Of a stretch of 64,000 nt of DNA, positions 9,248 to 18,103 are shown in pieces. The stretch is from assembly GCA_963832245.1 (NCBI GenBank), contig CAWHTG010000001.1:62001-126000 (forward strand), in the 5' to 3' direction. Below the pieces are notes generated by a model. The model did not search any database and was not told where the DNA came from. It worked only from the letters and a program-made list of their open reading frames with translations. Both the position numbers and the translations under genes were made by a program. The stretch's first letter is position 1; the number at the start of each line of letters is the position of its first letter. Source of the stretch: JABDBE01 sp963832245. GTDB lineage: Bacteria > Acidobacteriota > Terriglobia > Terriglobales > Acidobacteriaceae.

Positions 9248-10012
9248 ATGCTGATCGCAAAGGTCATAATCGGCTTCGTAGTTGGAACCTTGATCGGAAT
9301 GACCGGGGTGGGCGGCGGCGTGCTTTTGCTGCCCGTCCTGATTTTTGTTCTGCGGGTACCGCCGATCATTGCCGTCGGATCTGATGCTCTCTTCAATTTT
9401 GTTACGAAAATCGGTTCCAGCTACGTTCACCTGAACAAAGGAACGGTTCGAAAGAAAGTCGTGCTGGCCTTGGCGACAGGCAGCATTCCGGGATCAATTC
9501 TTGGGGTAAGCTTTCTAAGTCATCTGCGCACGGTTTATGGGACGGGCGTCAACACATTCATTACGACCGCCGTTGGGATTTTGTTGATCTGCATTCCGAC
9601 GCTGCTCCTGTTCCAGAGTCGGATCGAAGAGCATATGGCGCATCGTGCTCCGACCCTGCAGTCGTTCGTCGGGATGTCGGCCATCGGGCTGTTGGCGGGC
9701 TGTCTGGTGGGCATGACTTCGGTAGGCTCGGGCAGCATTATCATGATGCTCCTGCTTTTGTTCTACAGCTTCTCGCCGAAGGTCATGGTAGGCACCGACA
9801 TTGTCCATGCCGTGATACTCACTGGCGTCACCAGCCTGTTGCATTTCCGGCTGGGCAATATCGATCCTTATCTTGTGGGTTCCCTTCTGATTGGTTCCAT
9901 TCCAGGCGGGCTACTCGGTTCGCACCTGAGCACGCATCTTCCGGTACCGTGGTTGAGGCGGCTGCTTTGCGCAGTACTGCTGGCTACTGGCGCTCGCATG
10001 CTGTGGGCTTAA
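9248..10012 (+). CDS. TSUP (TauE/SafE) family anion permease, probably sulfate/sulfite-related
   Basis: 254 residues, almost wholly hydrophobic, with about eight membrane helices in two similar halves. The glycine-rich family repeats GMTGVGGGVLLLPVLIFVLR (near residue 18) and GMTSVGSGSIIMMLLLLFY (near 154) are present. TSUP proteins carry sulfite, sulfate, taurine-derived or other sulfur/organic anions across the inner membrane. Its place 41 bases after the Sat-CysC gene and just before a CysQ-like gene suggests a role in sulfate uptake or sulfite export. Direction and substrate are inferred only from neighbours. Confidence 0.88.
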   Translation: MLIAKVIIGFVVGTLIGMTGVGGGVLLLPVLIFVLRVPPIIAVGSDALFNFVTKIGSSYVHLNKGTVRKKVVLALATGSIPGSILGVSFLSHLRTVYGTGVNTFITTAVGILLICIPTLLLFQSRIEEHMAHRAPTLQSFVGMSAIGLLAGCLVGMTSVGSGSIIMMLLLLFYSFSPKVMVGTDIVHAVILTGVTSLLHFRLGNIDPYLVGSLLIGSIPGGLLGSHLSTHLPVPWLRRLLCAVLLATGARMLWA

Positions 10013-10034
10013 GCCAGAATTGTCGCAGATACTC

Positions 10035-10835
10035 ATGACCAAGAACTCCAATGCCGAAACCCTGCAGCGCATTCAATCTGCCATGGGAGCAGCTCGCGTC
10101 GTTTTCAGCCGGTTCACCGCGGGTGCCATTGCGGCGGAATACAAAATTGGACATGATCCCGTCACCGAAGCTGACCGCGCGCTCGACGTCGTGCTGCGCC
10201 GAGAATTGCTGCGCGAAGGCGAGGGCTGGCTCTCGGAAGAAAGCGTGGACGACTACACGCGTTTGGAGAAAAACCGGGTTTGGGTGGTGGATCCGCTCGA
10301 CGGCACCCGAGAATTCGTGGCCGGCATTCCCGAGTTCTGCGTCTCTATTGCCATGGTCGAGAATGGCAGGGCGATAGCTGGGGGAATCTGCAACCCGGCC
10401 ACCAACGAGATTTTCCTGGGATCGCTCGAATCGGGTGTGACCTACAATGGCAAACCTGCCCATCCCAGCCAGCGCACCACACTTGATGGCGCCACGGTAT
10501 TAGCCAGCCGGAGCGAAACCAAGCGAGGAGAATGGAAGCAGTTTGAGGGCGCGAATTTCAAGGTTCGTCCTATGGGCTCGGTCGCCTACAAACTGGCGCT
10601 GGTCGCGGCCGGCCTCGCGGACATCACCTTCACCCTGGTCCCGAAAAATGAATGGGACGTCGCTGCTGGGGTAGCTCTGGTGACCAGTGCCGGAGGATTT
10701 GTCAGCACGCTGGAAAACACTCCTCTGCAATGCAACCGCCGCGACCCGTTGATCTCGGGCCTGATCGCCTGCGGTCCGCACCTGCGGGAGCCGTTGCTGC
10801 AAATGCTCGAGAATCATATCTGCGCCGGTTCGTGA
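10035..10835 (+). CDS. 3'(2'),5'-bisphosphate nucleotidase, CysQ-like (inositol monophosphatase family)
   Basis: 266 residues from the ATG at 10035; a TTG at 10020 adds five residues and neither start has a clear ribosome-binding site. Family metal sites are visible: DPVTEADRALD, the WVVDPLDGTREF box carrying the DPxDGT motif, and NEWDVAAGVALVTSAGG near the C-terminus (WDxAAG). These Mg-dependent, lithium-sensitive phosphatases remove the 3'-phosphate of PAP/PAPS. Direct adjacency to PAPS synthesis makes CysQ activity the best reading over inositol phosphatase. It is the last gene of the sulfate-activation unit; a palindromic repeat follows immediately. Confidence 0.88.
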   Translation: MTKNSNAETLQRIQSAMGAARVVFSRFTAGAIAAEYKIGHDPVTEADRALDVVLRRELLREGEGWLSEESVDDYTRLEKNRVWVVDPLDGTREFVAGIPEFCVSIAMVENGRAIAGGICNPATNEIFLGSLESGVTYNGKPAHPSQRTTLDGATVLASRSETKRGEWKQFEGANFKVRPMGSVAYKLALVAAGLADITFTLVPKNEWDVAAGVALVTSAGGFVSTLENTPLQCNRRDPLISGLIACGPHLREPLLQMLENHICAGS

Positions 10836-10837
10836 TG

Positions 10838-10886
10838 GCGGACGGGCGTCTCGCCCGTCCAGCCGGACGGGGACGCCCGGCCTCCA
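10838..10886. repeat. Palindromic GC-rich intergenic repeat (GACGGGCG family)
   Basis: Contains the inverted pair GACGGGCG-TCT-CGCCCGTC (10841-10859), followed by a second, looser palindrome ending in GGACGCCCGGCC. It starts three bases after the CysQ-like stop codon and could act as a transcription end or mRNA-stabilising hairpin. Related copies occur at 13361-13450, 15110-15134, 46273-46401, 51019-51066 and inside bshB1 near 52110. Confidence 0.7.
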
Positions 10887-11048
10887 TGATGCGCGACTCT
10901 GAATTTCTTCCCGGCGAACTAATCGGGTATATGAGCTGACCGGGTTGTGCCATGAGTAACTTTATCCAGGGCCCGATTTGCAGTACCTTGGTTGCTGACC
11001 CAAGCAAACAAGCCCGGCGCTGATCGCGCCTGTTCTGGGAGATTTGCA

Positions 11049-13349
11049 ATGAGGCATGCTTCCGCTTTTCGTCTGATTCTGACTCTCGGACTGATCGCAA
11101 GTGGCCTGGTTGGGTGTTCCCGCGATCCCAATGTGCGCAAGCAGAAGTACTTTGAGAGCGGACAGCGCTACTTTGAGAAAGGCCAGTATCGTGAAGCTGC
11201 GGTACAGTACAAGAATGCTGTTCAAATCGATTCCACCTATGGGAATGCGCACTATGGGCTGGCGAAGTCTCTGCTCAAACTGCAGCATTGGAACCCCGCC
11301 TACCAGGAGCTTGCCCGCACGCTCGACCTGCAACCAAACAATTATCCGGCCCGCATCGATTTGGCAAATCTGCTGATCGCGGGACGCGATCTCAAACAGG
11401 CGCAGGAACAGATCGACCAGCTTTTGCAAAAACAGCCTGACAATCCGCAGGTTCATATGGCGCTAGCGAAGCTGCTGATTGGCCAGGAACATTATCCCGC
11501 TGCCGTCCAGGAAATGCAGAAGGCCATTGCTCTTGGCCCCAATAACTGGGAACCCTATCTTGATCTCGCACTCTTACAAATCAGAATGAATCAGCCCGAC
11601 GACGCTGAAGCGAATTTCAAGAAGGCCGCAGAAGTAAATCCGCAGGCGGTGCAAGCGCGGTTGGCGCTGGGCGGCTATTACCAATCGCGCGGCCGATTCC
11701 CCGAAGCAGAGCAGCGCTTCCGCCATGCCATGGATCTCGACCCGAAAGATCCCGACCCTCCCGCCGCGCTTGTGCGTCTTTACATGACGCAGGGAAAGAA
11801 AGCTGAGGCGGAAGCGTTCCTCAAGCAAGTCAAGAGTAAATTTCCCGACAACTCCGTCGGCTACCGGATGCTAGGCGATTTTTATTTCGCCACCGGCGAC
11901 CTCGATAAGGCCACTGTCGAATATGCCGCTGCCTTTCATGATCATCCCAAAGACATGCAGGTGGAGAAGAACTACATTCAGTTGCTCATCCTGAAAAACC
12001 GGCTGGATGAGGCCAGCAAGCTGAATGATGCGATCCTCGCCAGCAACGCCAACGAGGTTGACGCTCTGATCTACCGGGGACAGATTCAGATCCGCAGTGG
12101 AAAGCCGAGTGATGCGGCCCAAACCCTGCAAGCCGCGCTCAAGAACGATCCTGACAATGGGGTGGCCCACTACCACCTTGGACTTGCCCTGGATCAACTG
12201 GGCAATCCGGAGCGTGCCGTCGAAGAGTGGCGCAGCGCCGTGCGCCTGCGTCCCGATCTCATCGATGCGCAGCGCACGCTTGCGGCCGCCGCTGTGCGCC
12301 AGGGCGACATGGAGACGCTGGAACAAACGGCCACGCAGATCATCGCGCTGCAGCCCGCTTCGCCCGATGGCTACGCCATGCGGGCACTGTCCAAGATCAA
12401 TCGCAAGCAGTTCGCGGCCGCCGGCGAGGATGTGAAGAAAGCCATCGACGTGGCGCCGCAGAGTGCGGTCGGCTACATCCAGCTGGGAAATTTGAAGCTC
12501 GTCCAAAAGCAGTACGCCGACTCCGGGAAGGCCTACCAGGATGCGCTGGAGCGCGATCCCAACTCCAAGGATGCGCTCAGCGGCCTGATGAATACTTACA
12601 TCGCACAGAACCAAATCGATAGAGGCATCTCTGCGGCGAACGCTCAAATCGCCAAATCGCCGAACAACAGCGGCTTCTACGACCTGCTGGGCACAGCCCT
12701 GTTCAGCCGCAAAAAAGACTTGGACGCGGCTGAGGCTGCGTTCCGGAAGTCGGCCGAGCTCGACAAGAACAACGCGGACGCGTTGCTCAAACTGGGCCAG
12801 GTGCAAGCGGCGAAGGGTTCGGCGGACCAGGCCATCGCCACCTATCAACAGTCGCTCAAAGACAATCCGCATGAGGCCATGTTCTATATCCTCATGGGCG
12901 AGCTCTACGAGTCGAAGAAGGATTGGAGCACAGCCAAAGACGCTTATCAGAAGGCGCTCGAGATCAAGCCGGAAGATCCGCTGGCATCAAATAATCTCGC
13001 GTATGTCATGTTGCAATCCGGTGGCAACGTGGACATGGCCTTGTCGCTGGCGCGGACCGCCCGGCGTGGCATGCCCGATTCGCCGAACGCGGCCGACACC
13101 TTGGGCTGGGTGTTTTACCAGAAGGGCGCTTACCAGTCGGCGGCAGATCTTTTCCAGGAGGCGCTTAAGCTGGGAGAGAAAAATAAGGCGCCGGATGACG
13201 CCACCGTCCACTATCACCTGGGACTGGCTTACGAGAAGACGGGCAAGAACGATCTGGCGCGGCAGCAACTGGAACGGGTGCTGAAGATCAATCCGAACTA
13301 CAGCCAGGCTGCGGACGTGAAGAAGCGGTTGGCGCAGCTGAAGTCGTAG
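11049..13349 (+). CDS. TPR-repeat lipoprotein, similar to PrsT of exosortase/PEP-CTERM systems
   Basis: 766 residues. The ATG at 11049 follows GGGAGATTTGCA and gives a clear lipoprotein signal (MRHASAF..., hydrophobic core, LVGC with lipid-modified Cys23); an upstream in-frame start adds only non-signal sequence. The remainder is a nearly continuous run of tetratricopeptide repeats with typical GxAYxxxG/A-A-P spacing, for example YFEKGQYREAAVQYKNAVQI and KDAYQKALEIKPEDPLASNN. It is probably a periplasmic or outer-membrane-anchored scaffold. Long TPR lipoproteins of this type accompany exosortase and exopolysaccharide loci, and an exosortase occurs at 40622-41563, but no polysaccharide genes are adjacent, so the PrsT link is an inference. 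Confidence 0.88.
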   Translation: MRHASAFRLILTLGLIASGLVGCSRDPNVRKQKYFESGQRYFEKGQYREAAVQYKNAVQIDSTYGNAHYGLAKSLLKLQHWNPAYQELARTLDLQPNNYPARIDLANLLIAGRDLKQAQEQIDQLLQKQPDNPQVHMALAKLLIGQEHYPAAVQEMQKAIALGPNNWEPYLDLALLQIRMNQPDDAEANFKKAAEVNPQAVQARLALGGYYQSRGRFPEAEQRFRHAMDLDPKDPDPPAALVRLYMTQGKKAEAEAFLKQVKSKFPDNSVGYRMLGDFYFATGDLDKATVEYAAAFHDHPKDMQVEKNYIQLLILKNRLDEASKLNDAILASNANEVDALIYRGQIQIRSGKPSDAAQTLQAALKNDPDNGVAHYHLGLALDQLGNPERAVEEWRSAVRLRPDLIDAQRTLAAAAVRQGDMETLEQTATQIIALQPASPDGYAMRALSKINRKQFAAAGEDVKKAIDVAPQSAVGYIQLGNLKLVQKQYADSGKAYQDALERDPNSKDALSGLMNTYIAQNQIDRGISAANAQIAKSPNNSGFYDLLGTALFSRKKDLDAAEAAFRKSAELDKNNADALLKLGQVQAAKGSADQAIATYQQSLKDNPHEAMFYILMGELYESKKDWSTAKDAYQKALEIKPEDPLASNNLAYVMLQSGGNVDMALSLARTARRGMPDSPNAADTLGWVFYQKGAYQSAADLFQEALKLGEKNKAPDDATVHYHLGLAYEKTGKNDLARQQLERVLKINPNYSQAADVKKRLAQLKS

Positions 13350-13360
13350 CTGAGTTGCTC

Positions 13361-13450
13361 GTGTGGGGACGGGCGCCTCGTGAGCCCGCCCTGAGCGAAG
13401 TCGAAGGGTCCGGGCGGAGCAAAGCTCCGCAGGCTTCTCTCGCGGCTCCC
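13361..13450. repeat. Composite intergenic repeat between convergent genes
   Basis: Holds GTGGGGACGGGCGCCTCG, the widespread GAGCGAAGTCGAAGGG unit, and GGAGCAAAGCTCC (a small hairpin), followed by CTCTCGCGGCTCCC. The same modules recur at 46273-46401 and 51019-51066. It lies just after the TPR gene and before the oppositely transcribed secreted-protein gene, so it may serve both as a transcription end. Confidence 0.6.
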
Positions 13451-13544
13451 AATTTCGCAATCGCTGTATGCCCGCCCCTTGCAAAAAACACAAGGAGCAG
13501 GGCACCCAATGTTAATTCATCTGCTAGGCCTGGGCACGCGGCAA

Positions 13545-14024
13545 TCAAAGTCCGTATTCGTCGTCTTCGTCCTGGTGCTGTGCCGGCTCACTACGGCCAG
13601 AGTTACCCTGCTGGCGAACCGCGGTCCACGAATGATTTCCTCGTCCGCCTCCGTGTCCTTCATGCCCGCCGCCCTGAGGCTGAAGCGTGCCGCTCATTTT
13701 GTTGCCATCGATGGTACCCGTAAAAGCCAGCGTCGTGGTGCTGCGGCGTCCCGGCATCTGCACGTTAAACGATACGTTATTTCCATCCACGCTGCCGGTC
13801 AGCGGAGAGGAGCCCCGCGGGCCCTGCAAGGTGCCGCTCAGCTTGGACCCATCCTGCTGGATCTGCATGGTGGCTTGCTGGGAGCCATCCCGGCCTTGCC
13901 ATGAAAGCTGCCAGGCCCCGCCGATATTCGTGGATTGCGATTGATTCGATTCCGCGTCCTGCGCCAGCAGAAGCGGCGCGGCGAGCAGACAGGCAAAAAT
14001 AATGGGGTATAGTCGTTTGATCAA
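13545..14024 (-). CDS. Small secreted protein of unknown function
   Basis: 159 residues. A Sec signal peptide is evident (MIKRLYPIIFACLLAAPLLLA then QDAES). The mature part has an alternating beta pattern with repeated G-x-W/F motifs (GGAWQLSWQGRDG, KLSGTLQGPRG, NNVSFNVQMPG, KMSGTLQPQGGG), resembling small beta-barrel or lipocalin-like periplasmic proteins, and ends in a glycine/histidine- and acid-rich tail (HEGHGGGRGN, EDDEYGL) that might bind metal. Start is TTG after GGAGG with 7-base spacing. No family is recognised with certainty. Confidence 0.7.
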   Translation of the reverse strand: MIKRLYPIIFACLLAAPLLLAQDAESNQSQSTNIGGAWQLSWQGRDGSQQATMQIQQDGSKLSGTLQGPRGSSPLTGSVDGNNVSFNVQMPGRRSTTTLAFTGTIDGNKMSGTLQPQGGGHEGHGGGRGNHSWTAVRQQGNSGRSEPAQHQDEDDEYGL

Positions 14025-14324
14025 GTTAACCTCCAGAAACTGATTCTTCTATGCAAACACACAGGAGACTTGCGGGGGGTAAAGAGTTGGTAAAGCGAAG
14101 TAAAGTTTTTTTGTCGCCGCGGGGGCGTCAGAGTCAAGAGGGATAAGATTTTTCGGGAGGGGACGACTTCAGTGGTTGCGAAAAAACTCGTTCCGTAGCA
14201 GTAGACTGCGCCCTCCAAAATAATGCACTTACCGCAGCGCTGGAAGCGCTGCGCCACCCAAAATCAAATGCAACATCGAGTTTTCCCCAGCCGTTCCCTT
14301 CCCGTCCCCCGTGAGCTATTGCTC
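14025..14324. other. Intergenic region with one hairpin
   Basis: 300 bases between two minus-strand genes. The only structure seen is a perfect stem GCAGCGCT-GGA-AGCGCTGC at 14234-14252, possibly ending transcription of the gene upstream on the minus strand, although no T-run follows it. The part near 14100 contains a run of seven T. A 78-codon open frame here has no ribosome-binding site or family resemblance. Confidence 0.4.
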
Positions 14325-14957
14325 CTACGGCAGGCGCAGATCGGTCTTCTCGTCGACTACGATGTTCCGGCGTTCGCCGTCGAGCAGGTAGAGAACTCGC
14401 AGGCTCTTATGAACGCCGGGTAGCGGATCGACGCCCATGCTGAAGTTGTCGATATGAAGGAAGAGGTGACCGCCATCCATGCGGCTGCGCAGCGCATCGG
14501 TGACGTTCGCGAACTGGCCTTCCGCGCCGTAGTAGGCGCGCATGATCTCCAGTCCTCGCTCCGGCCGTTCGTAGCCTTCCTGGCGGTGGTCGTCGCGGTC
14601 GTGGTGCTCGCGTCCGTCGCTCCGGTCGCCCCAGTTATCGGGATCCATTTCCAGATTGACTGTGCTTCTTTCTGGATAGCTGTACTCCTTAACGTCTCCA
14701 TCCCAATGGCGGATGCGGAGTACGAGAGTCTTGTTCTGATGCGGAGCTGGATCGATCCCCAGGGTAAAACGAGTGACCTCAAACTGAAGGACGCCATCAT
14801 GCATGAAGGTGCGGACACGCGACGTCACATCGACGCGGGCTCCGGGAACACCCCACTCGGCGCCAACCAACTGACCGCCTTGCGCCAGCGCAGAACCCGC
14901 CAGGAGCGTGGTGCAGGCGACGCAGGTCAAAACACTTTTCGACCATCGGAAAGACAT
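14325..14957 (-). CDS. Secreted protein with two tandem YG-DVT-DP-type beta domains (DUF3395-like)
   Basis: 210 residues with a signal peptide (MSFRWSKSVLTCVACTTLLAGSALA). Two similar units follow: residues 32-105 (AEWGVPGARVDVTSRVRTFM, then LGIDPAPHQNKTLVLRIRHW) and 138-210 (AYYGAEGQFANVTDALRSRM, then MGVDPLPGVHKSLRVLYLLD). They are joined by a very charged linker rich in D, H, R and E. The pattern YG...DVT..v...dPxPG..KtL resembles the DUF3395/DnaJ-C11 C-terminal beta domain; this assignment is from memory of the pattern. It is likely periplasmic or cell-surface. The function is unknown. Confidence 0.7.
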   Translation of the reverse strand: MSFRWSKSVLTCVACTTLLAGSALAQGGQLVGAEWGVPGARVDVTSRVRTFMHDGVLQFEVTRFTLGIDPAPHQNKTLVLRIRHWDGDVKEYSYPERSTVNLEMDPDNWGDRSDGREHHDRDDHRQEGYERPERGLEIMRAYYGAEGQFANVTDALRSRMDGGHLFLHIDNFSMGVDPLPGVHKSLRVLYLLDGERRNIVVDEKTDLRLP

Positions 14958-15062
14958 AGTGGTTCCCCTCAGCCGAAATGATAGGCTGCGCGTGGGATTG
15001 GAAACTATGTACGAAAGATCAGGGACTTGGGGGTACCCGGGCGATTATCGAAGTCGCGGCTT

Positions 15063-15134
15063 GAGACGTAGCAAGCTACGTCTCTACAGGGGAAAGCAAA
15101 ACTCCGCCTGGACGGGCGAGGCACCCGTCCCCAC
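15063..15134. repeat. Two adjacent palindromic repeats
   Basis: The first is GAGACGTAGC-AA-GCTACGTCTC (15063-15084), matching a copy at 49571-49592. The second, 15110-15134, is a GGACGGG...CCCGTCC pair ending in CCAC, one of the GACGGGCG family. They lie between the divergent ends of a secreted-protein gene (start side) and a sigma-54 activator gene (stop side). Confidence 0.65.
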
Positions 15135-15146
15135 AGGGGCAAGACG

Positions 15147-16211
15147 CTAGTCGGCGGCTATGGCGACTGGGGCTTCGCGGCGGCGGGTGGAGCGGTTGGG
15201 GGGCAGGCCGGCATCGCGAATTTTGTAGAGCAGGGCGCGGTAACTGATAGACAACGCTTTAGCGGCTTGTTTGCGGTTCCAGTGGTGGGCTTGTAGAACT
15301 TTCAGAATGACCTTGCGTTCCAGTTCGCGGGTTGCTTTGCGGGTCAGGGCTTTCAGGGAGATGGGACCGTCCAGGTTAATGTCGGGATTGAACAATTCCT
15401 GTTCGTTGCGGGTTACCAGGTCGTTGCCGATTACCTCTTCGCTGCCCAGGATCACGTAGCGCTTGATCAGGTTTTCGAGTTCGCGGATGTTTCCCGGCCA
15501 ATGATACTTGTGCAGCACAGCCATAAGATCTTGTGAAAGCGCGCGGGCGCGGCAGTTGTATTTGCGGTTGTAATATTCGAGGAAGTAGTGGACCATGGCT
15601 TCGATATCGCCACGGCGCTCGCGCAGCGGGGGCATGCGGAGATTGACTACGTTGATGCGGTAGTACAAATCCTGCCGGAAGGTTCCATTCTCAATTTCGA
15701 CCTCCAGTTGTCGGTTGGTGGCGCAGACGATGCGGACTTCGACTTTTTTGTCCTCTTGGGCACCGATGCGGCAGAATTGTCCGTCCTGGAGCAACTGCAG
15801 GAGTTTGGACTGGAGAGCAAGATCCAACTCAGAAATCTCGTCGAGAAAAAGGGTGCCGCGATGGGCCATTTCCACGCGTCCGGGCTTGGTGCCATAGGCT
15901 CCGGTGAAGGCGCCCTTTTCGTAGCCGAAGAGTTCGCTTTCGAGGAGGGTTCCGGGGATGGCGGGGCAATTAACCTTGACAAAGGGTCCGCTTTTCCACG
16001 GGGAAAGGCCGTGGATCATGCGGGCGATAATGTCTTTGCCGGTGCCGCTTTCGCCATTGATGAGGACGGGAACGTTGGCACTGGCGACCTTGTCCATGCG
16101 GGAGCGGAGAGCCTGCATCGCCTCCGACTTGCCAAATACGATGGCGTCGGGGGGAAACTCGCCTAAAGGATGGACCAGGGAACTGACAGAATTTGTCATT
16201 GGAATAGGCAT
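15147..16211 (-). CDS. Sigma-54-dependent transcriptional activator without receiver domain
   Basis: 354 residues. A short N-terminus (1-25) leads directly into the AAA+ domain: Walker A GESGTGKD at 53-60, GAFTGA at 100-105 (the loop contacting sigma-54), Walker B GTLFLDEISEL, sensor RIVCATN, and LRERRGDIEAMVHYFLEYY. A Fis-type helix-turn-helix closes the protein (HHWNRKQAAKALSISYRALL). With no receiver or GAF domain, it is either constitutively active, controlled by level, or regulated by a partner protein. Its HTH closely resembles that of the NtrC-type regulator 2 kb away (NWNRKQAAALLKISYKALLY), suggesting duplication and overlapping target sites. Confidence 0.93.
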   Translation of the reverse strand: MPIPMTNSVSSLVHPLGEFPPDAIVFGKSEAMQALRSRMDKVASANVPVLINGESGTGKDIIARMIHGLSPWKSGPFVKVNCPAIPGTLLESELFGYEKGAFTGAYGTKPGRVEMAHRGTLFLDEISELDLALQSKLLQLLQDGQFCRIGAQEDKKVEVRIVCATNRQLEVEIENGTFRQDLYYRINVVNLRMPPLRERRGDIEAMVHYFLEYYNRKYNCRARALSQDLMAVLHKYHWPGNIRELENLIKRYVILGSEEVIGNDLVTRNEQELFNPDINLDGPISLKALTRKATRELERKVILKVLQAHHWNRKQAAKALSISYRALLYKIRDAGLPPNRSTRRREAPVAIAAD

Positions 16212-16409
16212 CTTCTTGCGCTTGGCTCCTCTACCCAGCCCTGAGTGTGCACCCCGAGAGCCAAATTCAGGCAGCGCCTAGTTGCGGCTGTGAATATCAC
16301 TTGGATTCAATTTTATCAACGCTTTAACCAATCTGGGGATGTGTCGTTTGAGGCGCGAAGGACCCTGTACGTAGGGCTCATAGCTGAGTTTTCCAATAGG
16401 AAAAACTTT

Positions 16410-16772
16410 TCACACTGAAGAACTAACTTTCCGTCGAAGTACCTGCTTTCCCGACCTCTGGGCGGTGACCAGTGGACGGGAAAACTTGAGGCCAAGGAGG
16501 TGATATCCGTCCACGTGGATGACGCGCACGGTGCGAGCAGGCAGGGTTCGGGAGGCCTTGGGGAAGGAATTGCCTGAAACCAAGGGTGCGCTGGGAATTT
16601 CCAGCGAAACCTGCGCCGAAAGCGGCAAGGAGCGGCGCACGGCGACGAGCGCTCCGCCGGCTGAAATGTTCAGCGCGGTTGCGAATTCCAACAGCTCTTT
16701 TCCGTCCTCGTCGCGGCTGCGGACAAAGATGGGAATTGCCAGCGGCAGGCGGGGGTACTTCCGGGTTTCCAT
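16410..16772 (-). CDS. PilZ domain protein
   Basis: 120 residues from METRKYPRL; an upstream TTG at 16799 is possible but its ribosome-binding site is badly spaced. The PilZ signature is visible: RKYPRLPLAIPIFV at the start with the RxxxR-like arginines, and NISAGGALVAVRRSLP (the D/NxSxxG box), followed by VHVDGYHLLGLKFSRP. PilZ domains bind cyclic di-GMP and often control motility, polysaccharide or surface processes. No partner domain is fused. A second PilZ protein occurs at 23896-24261. Confidence 0.85.
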   Translation of the reverse strand: METRKYPRLPLAIPIFVRSRDEDGKELLEFATALNISAGGALVAVRRSLPLSAQVSLEIPSAPLVSGNSFPKASRTLPARTVRVIHVDGYHLLGLKFSRPLVTAQRSGKQVLRRKVSSSV

Positions 16773-17143
16773 TTCCGGGCTTCGTCGCTTCAACTGCAAT
16801 CCCTCAAAGGTGGACTAACCAATGGTCAGCCGCATCTTGGGGGCCAAACCCAGTCTGAAATCTGGATATTGGGCTAGCCCGTCCAAGTAAGGTCCCATCC
16901 TTTCACAGAATCGAGCCTTGAAAGATGGGGGATGCGCATGCTGATATTTGCCATTTGTTCGCCGTCGCAATGAGTTTTCCGAAACCCCTGGGTACCTTAG
17001 ACTGCAAGCTTTTTCCCTTCCGTGATCACTTGTTTGCGTTTTCCGTTGACAGGGCAAAAGCCATGTCATAGCATCACCAGAGTTAGCATTCACCTCAGCG
17101 AGTTGAGTGCCCCCTCCCTCGTCGTACCAACCACTGAGTTCCA
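16773..17143. promoter_or_regulatory. Divergent intergenic region between PilZ and histidine kinase genes
   Basis: 371 bases separating oppositely transcribed genes, so it should carry both promoters. No clear -35/-10 pair or operator was identified and no open frame is convincing. Confidence 0.35.
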
Positions 17144-18103
17144 ATGACAATGGCTGCAACGCCTGAAAAGACGTGTCTGCCCCAAAAGGGGTCTAAAACA
17201 GACTACTCGCAATTGTGTCCCTCGAAGCCCCTAGGCGAGGCGGCCTGCCCCGATCCGCGCTGCAGCCAAGACTTGCTGCAACAATTTACTCAGTTGCAAG
17301 AACGGTTTCAGCGGATGAACAACGCACTGGCCTCCGCCGCCCATGATCTCAAGACTCCACTGGCTATTCTTAATGGTTATGTTGAACTGTTACAAAGCGA
17401 AAAGCTTGGCGGATTGAACGAACGGCAACGCGAGATTCTGGGCGATATGCGCACTAGCGGGCAGCGCTTGCAACACTTCATACAGGACTTTCTGAGCTTC
17501 AGCATCCTCGAAATCGGCGAAATGAAGATGCACTTCGAGCCTGCCGACCTGAACGCGTGTCTATCCGAGGTTTGCCGCTTGTGGTCACATTCCTTCCAGG
17601 AGAAGGGGCTGGCGCTGTACTTCCTGGCTAACGAGAAACTGACGGAGTTTGCGTGTGACGTCCCCAAGGTGCAGCGTGTGGTTTCTAACCTTTTGGAGAA
17701 TGCGTCCAAGTTCACGCCTGCGGGAGGGACCGTCTGGTTGCATGCCGAGCCGTACATGTGGGAACGGCGAAGCGCCACTAATCCCGACAACCCCATGGAA
17801 CGCCGGCGGCAGATGATCTCGCATCCGAATTCGGTGAAGGTGAGCGTATCCGATACTGGACCGGGCATTCCGGCGGAATATCACATCGAAGTATTCGACG
17901 ACTTTTTTCAAATGCCGCAAAGCGACAGTCAGTCCGGGATGGGGCTGGGGCTGGCCATTGCGCGGCGTCTGGTCGGCGGTATGGGCGGCAAGATCTGGGT
18001 GGAGAGTGATCCCGGCGCCGGTTGTAAGTTTTCTTTCATTCTTCCACTACTGCCACCCTCGACCACAACTAACAACGTAACCAACCCAGGGAAAAGCAAA
18101 TGA
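17144..18103 (+). CDS. Histidine kinase (soluble, HisKA/HATPase)
   Basis: 319 residues, no membrane helix. A short cysteine-containing N-terminus (C11, C25, C35, C40) precedes a coiled helix, the HisKA box ASAAHDLKTPLAILNGYVEL with phospho-acceptor His67, and an HATPase domain: N-box LLENASKFT, G1 DTGPGIP, F-box DDFFQM, G2 GMGLGLAIARRLV. The TGA overlaps the ATG of the next gene by 4 bases (ATGA), pairing it with the NtrC-type response regulator. The signal is unknown; the N-terminal cysteines could sense redox or metal, but that is only a suggestion. Confidence 0.93.
   Translation: MTMAATPEKTCLPQKGSKTDYSQLCPSKPLGEAACPDPRCSQDLLQQFTQLQERFQRMNNALASAAHDLKTPLAILNGYVELLQSEKLGGLNERQREILGDMRTSGQRLQHFIQDFLSFSILEIGEMKMHFEPADLNACLSEVCRLWSHSFQEKGLALYFLANEKLTEFACDVPKVQRVVSNLLENASKFTPAGGTVWLHAEPYMWERRSATNPDNPMERRRQMISHPNSVKVSVSDTGPGIPAEYHIEVFDDFFQMPQSDSQSGMGLGLAIARRLVGGMGGKIWVESDPGAGCKFSFILPLLPPSTTTNNVTNPGKSK

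Noticed and set aside
11871..12872. 333-codon minus-strand frame
   Set aside because: Mirror of the TPR gene; repetitive leucine/arginine make-up comes from the antisense of TPR codons.
14021..14257. 78-codon minus-strand frame
   Set aside because: No ribosome-binding site, low-quality composition and no family resemblance.
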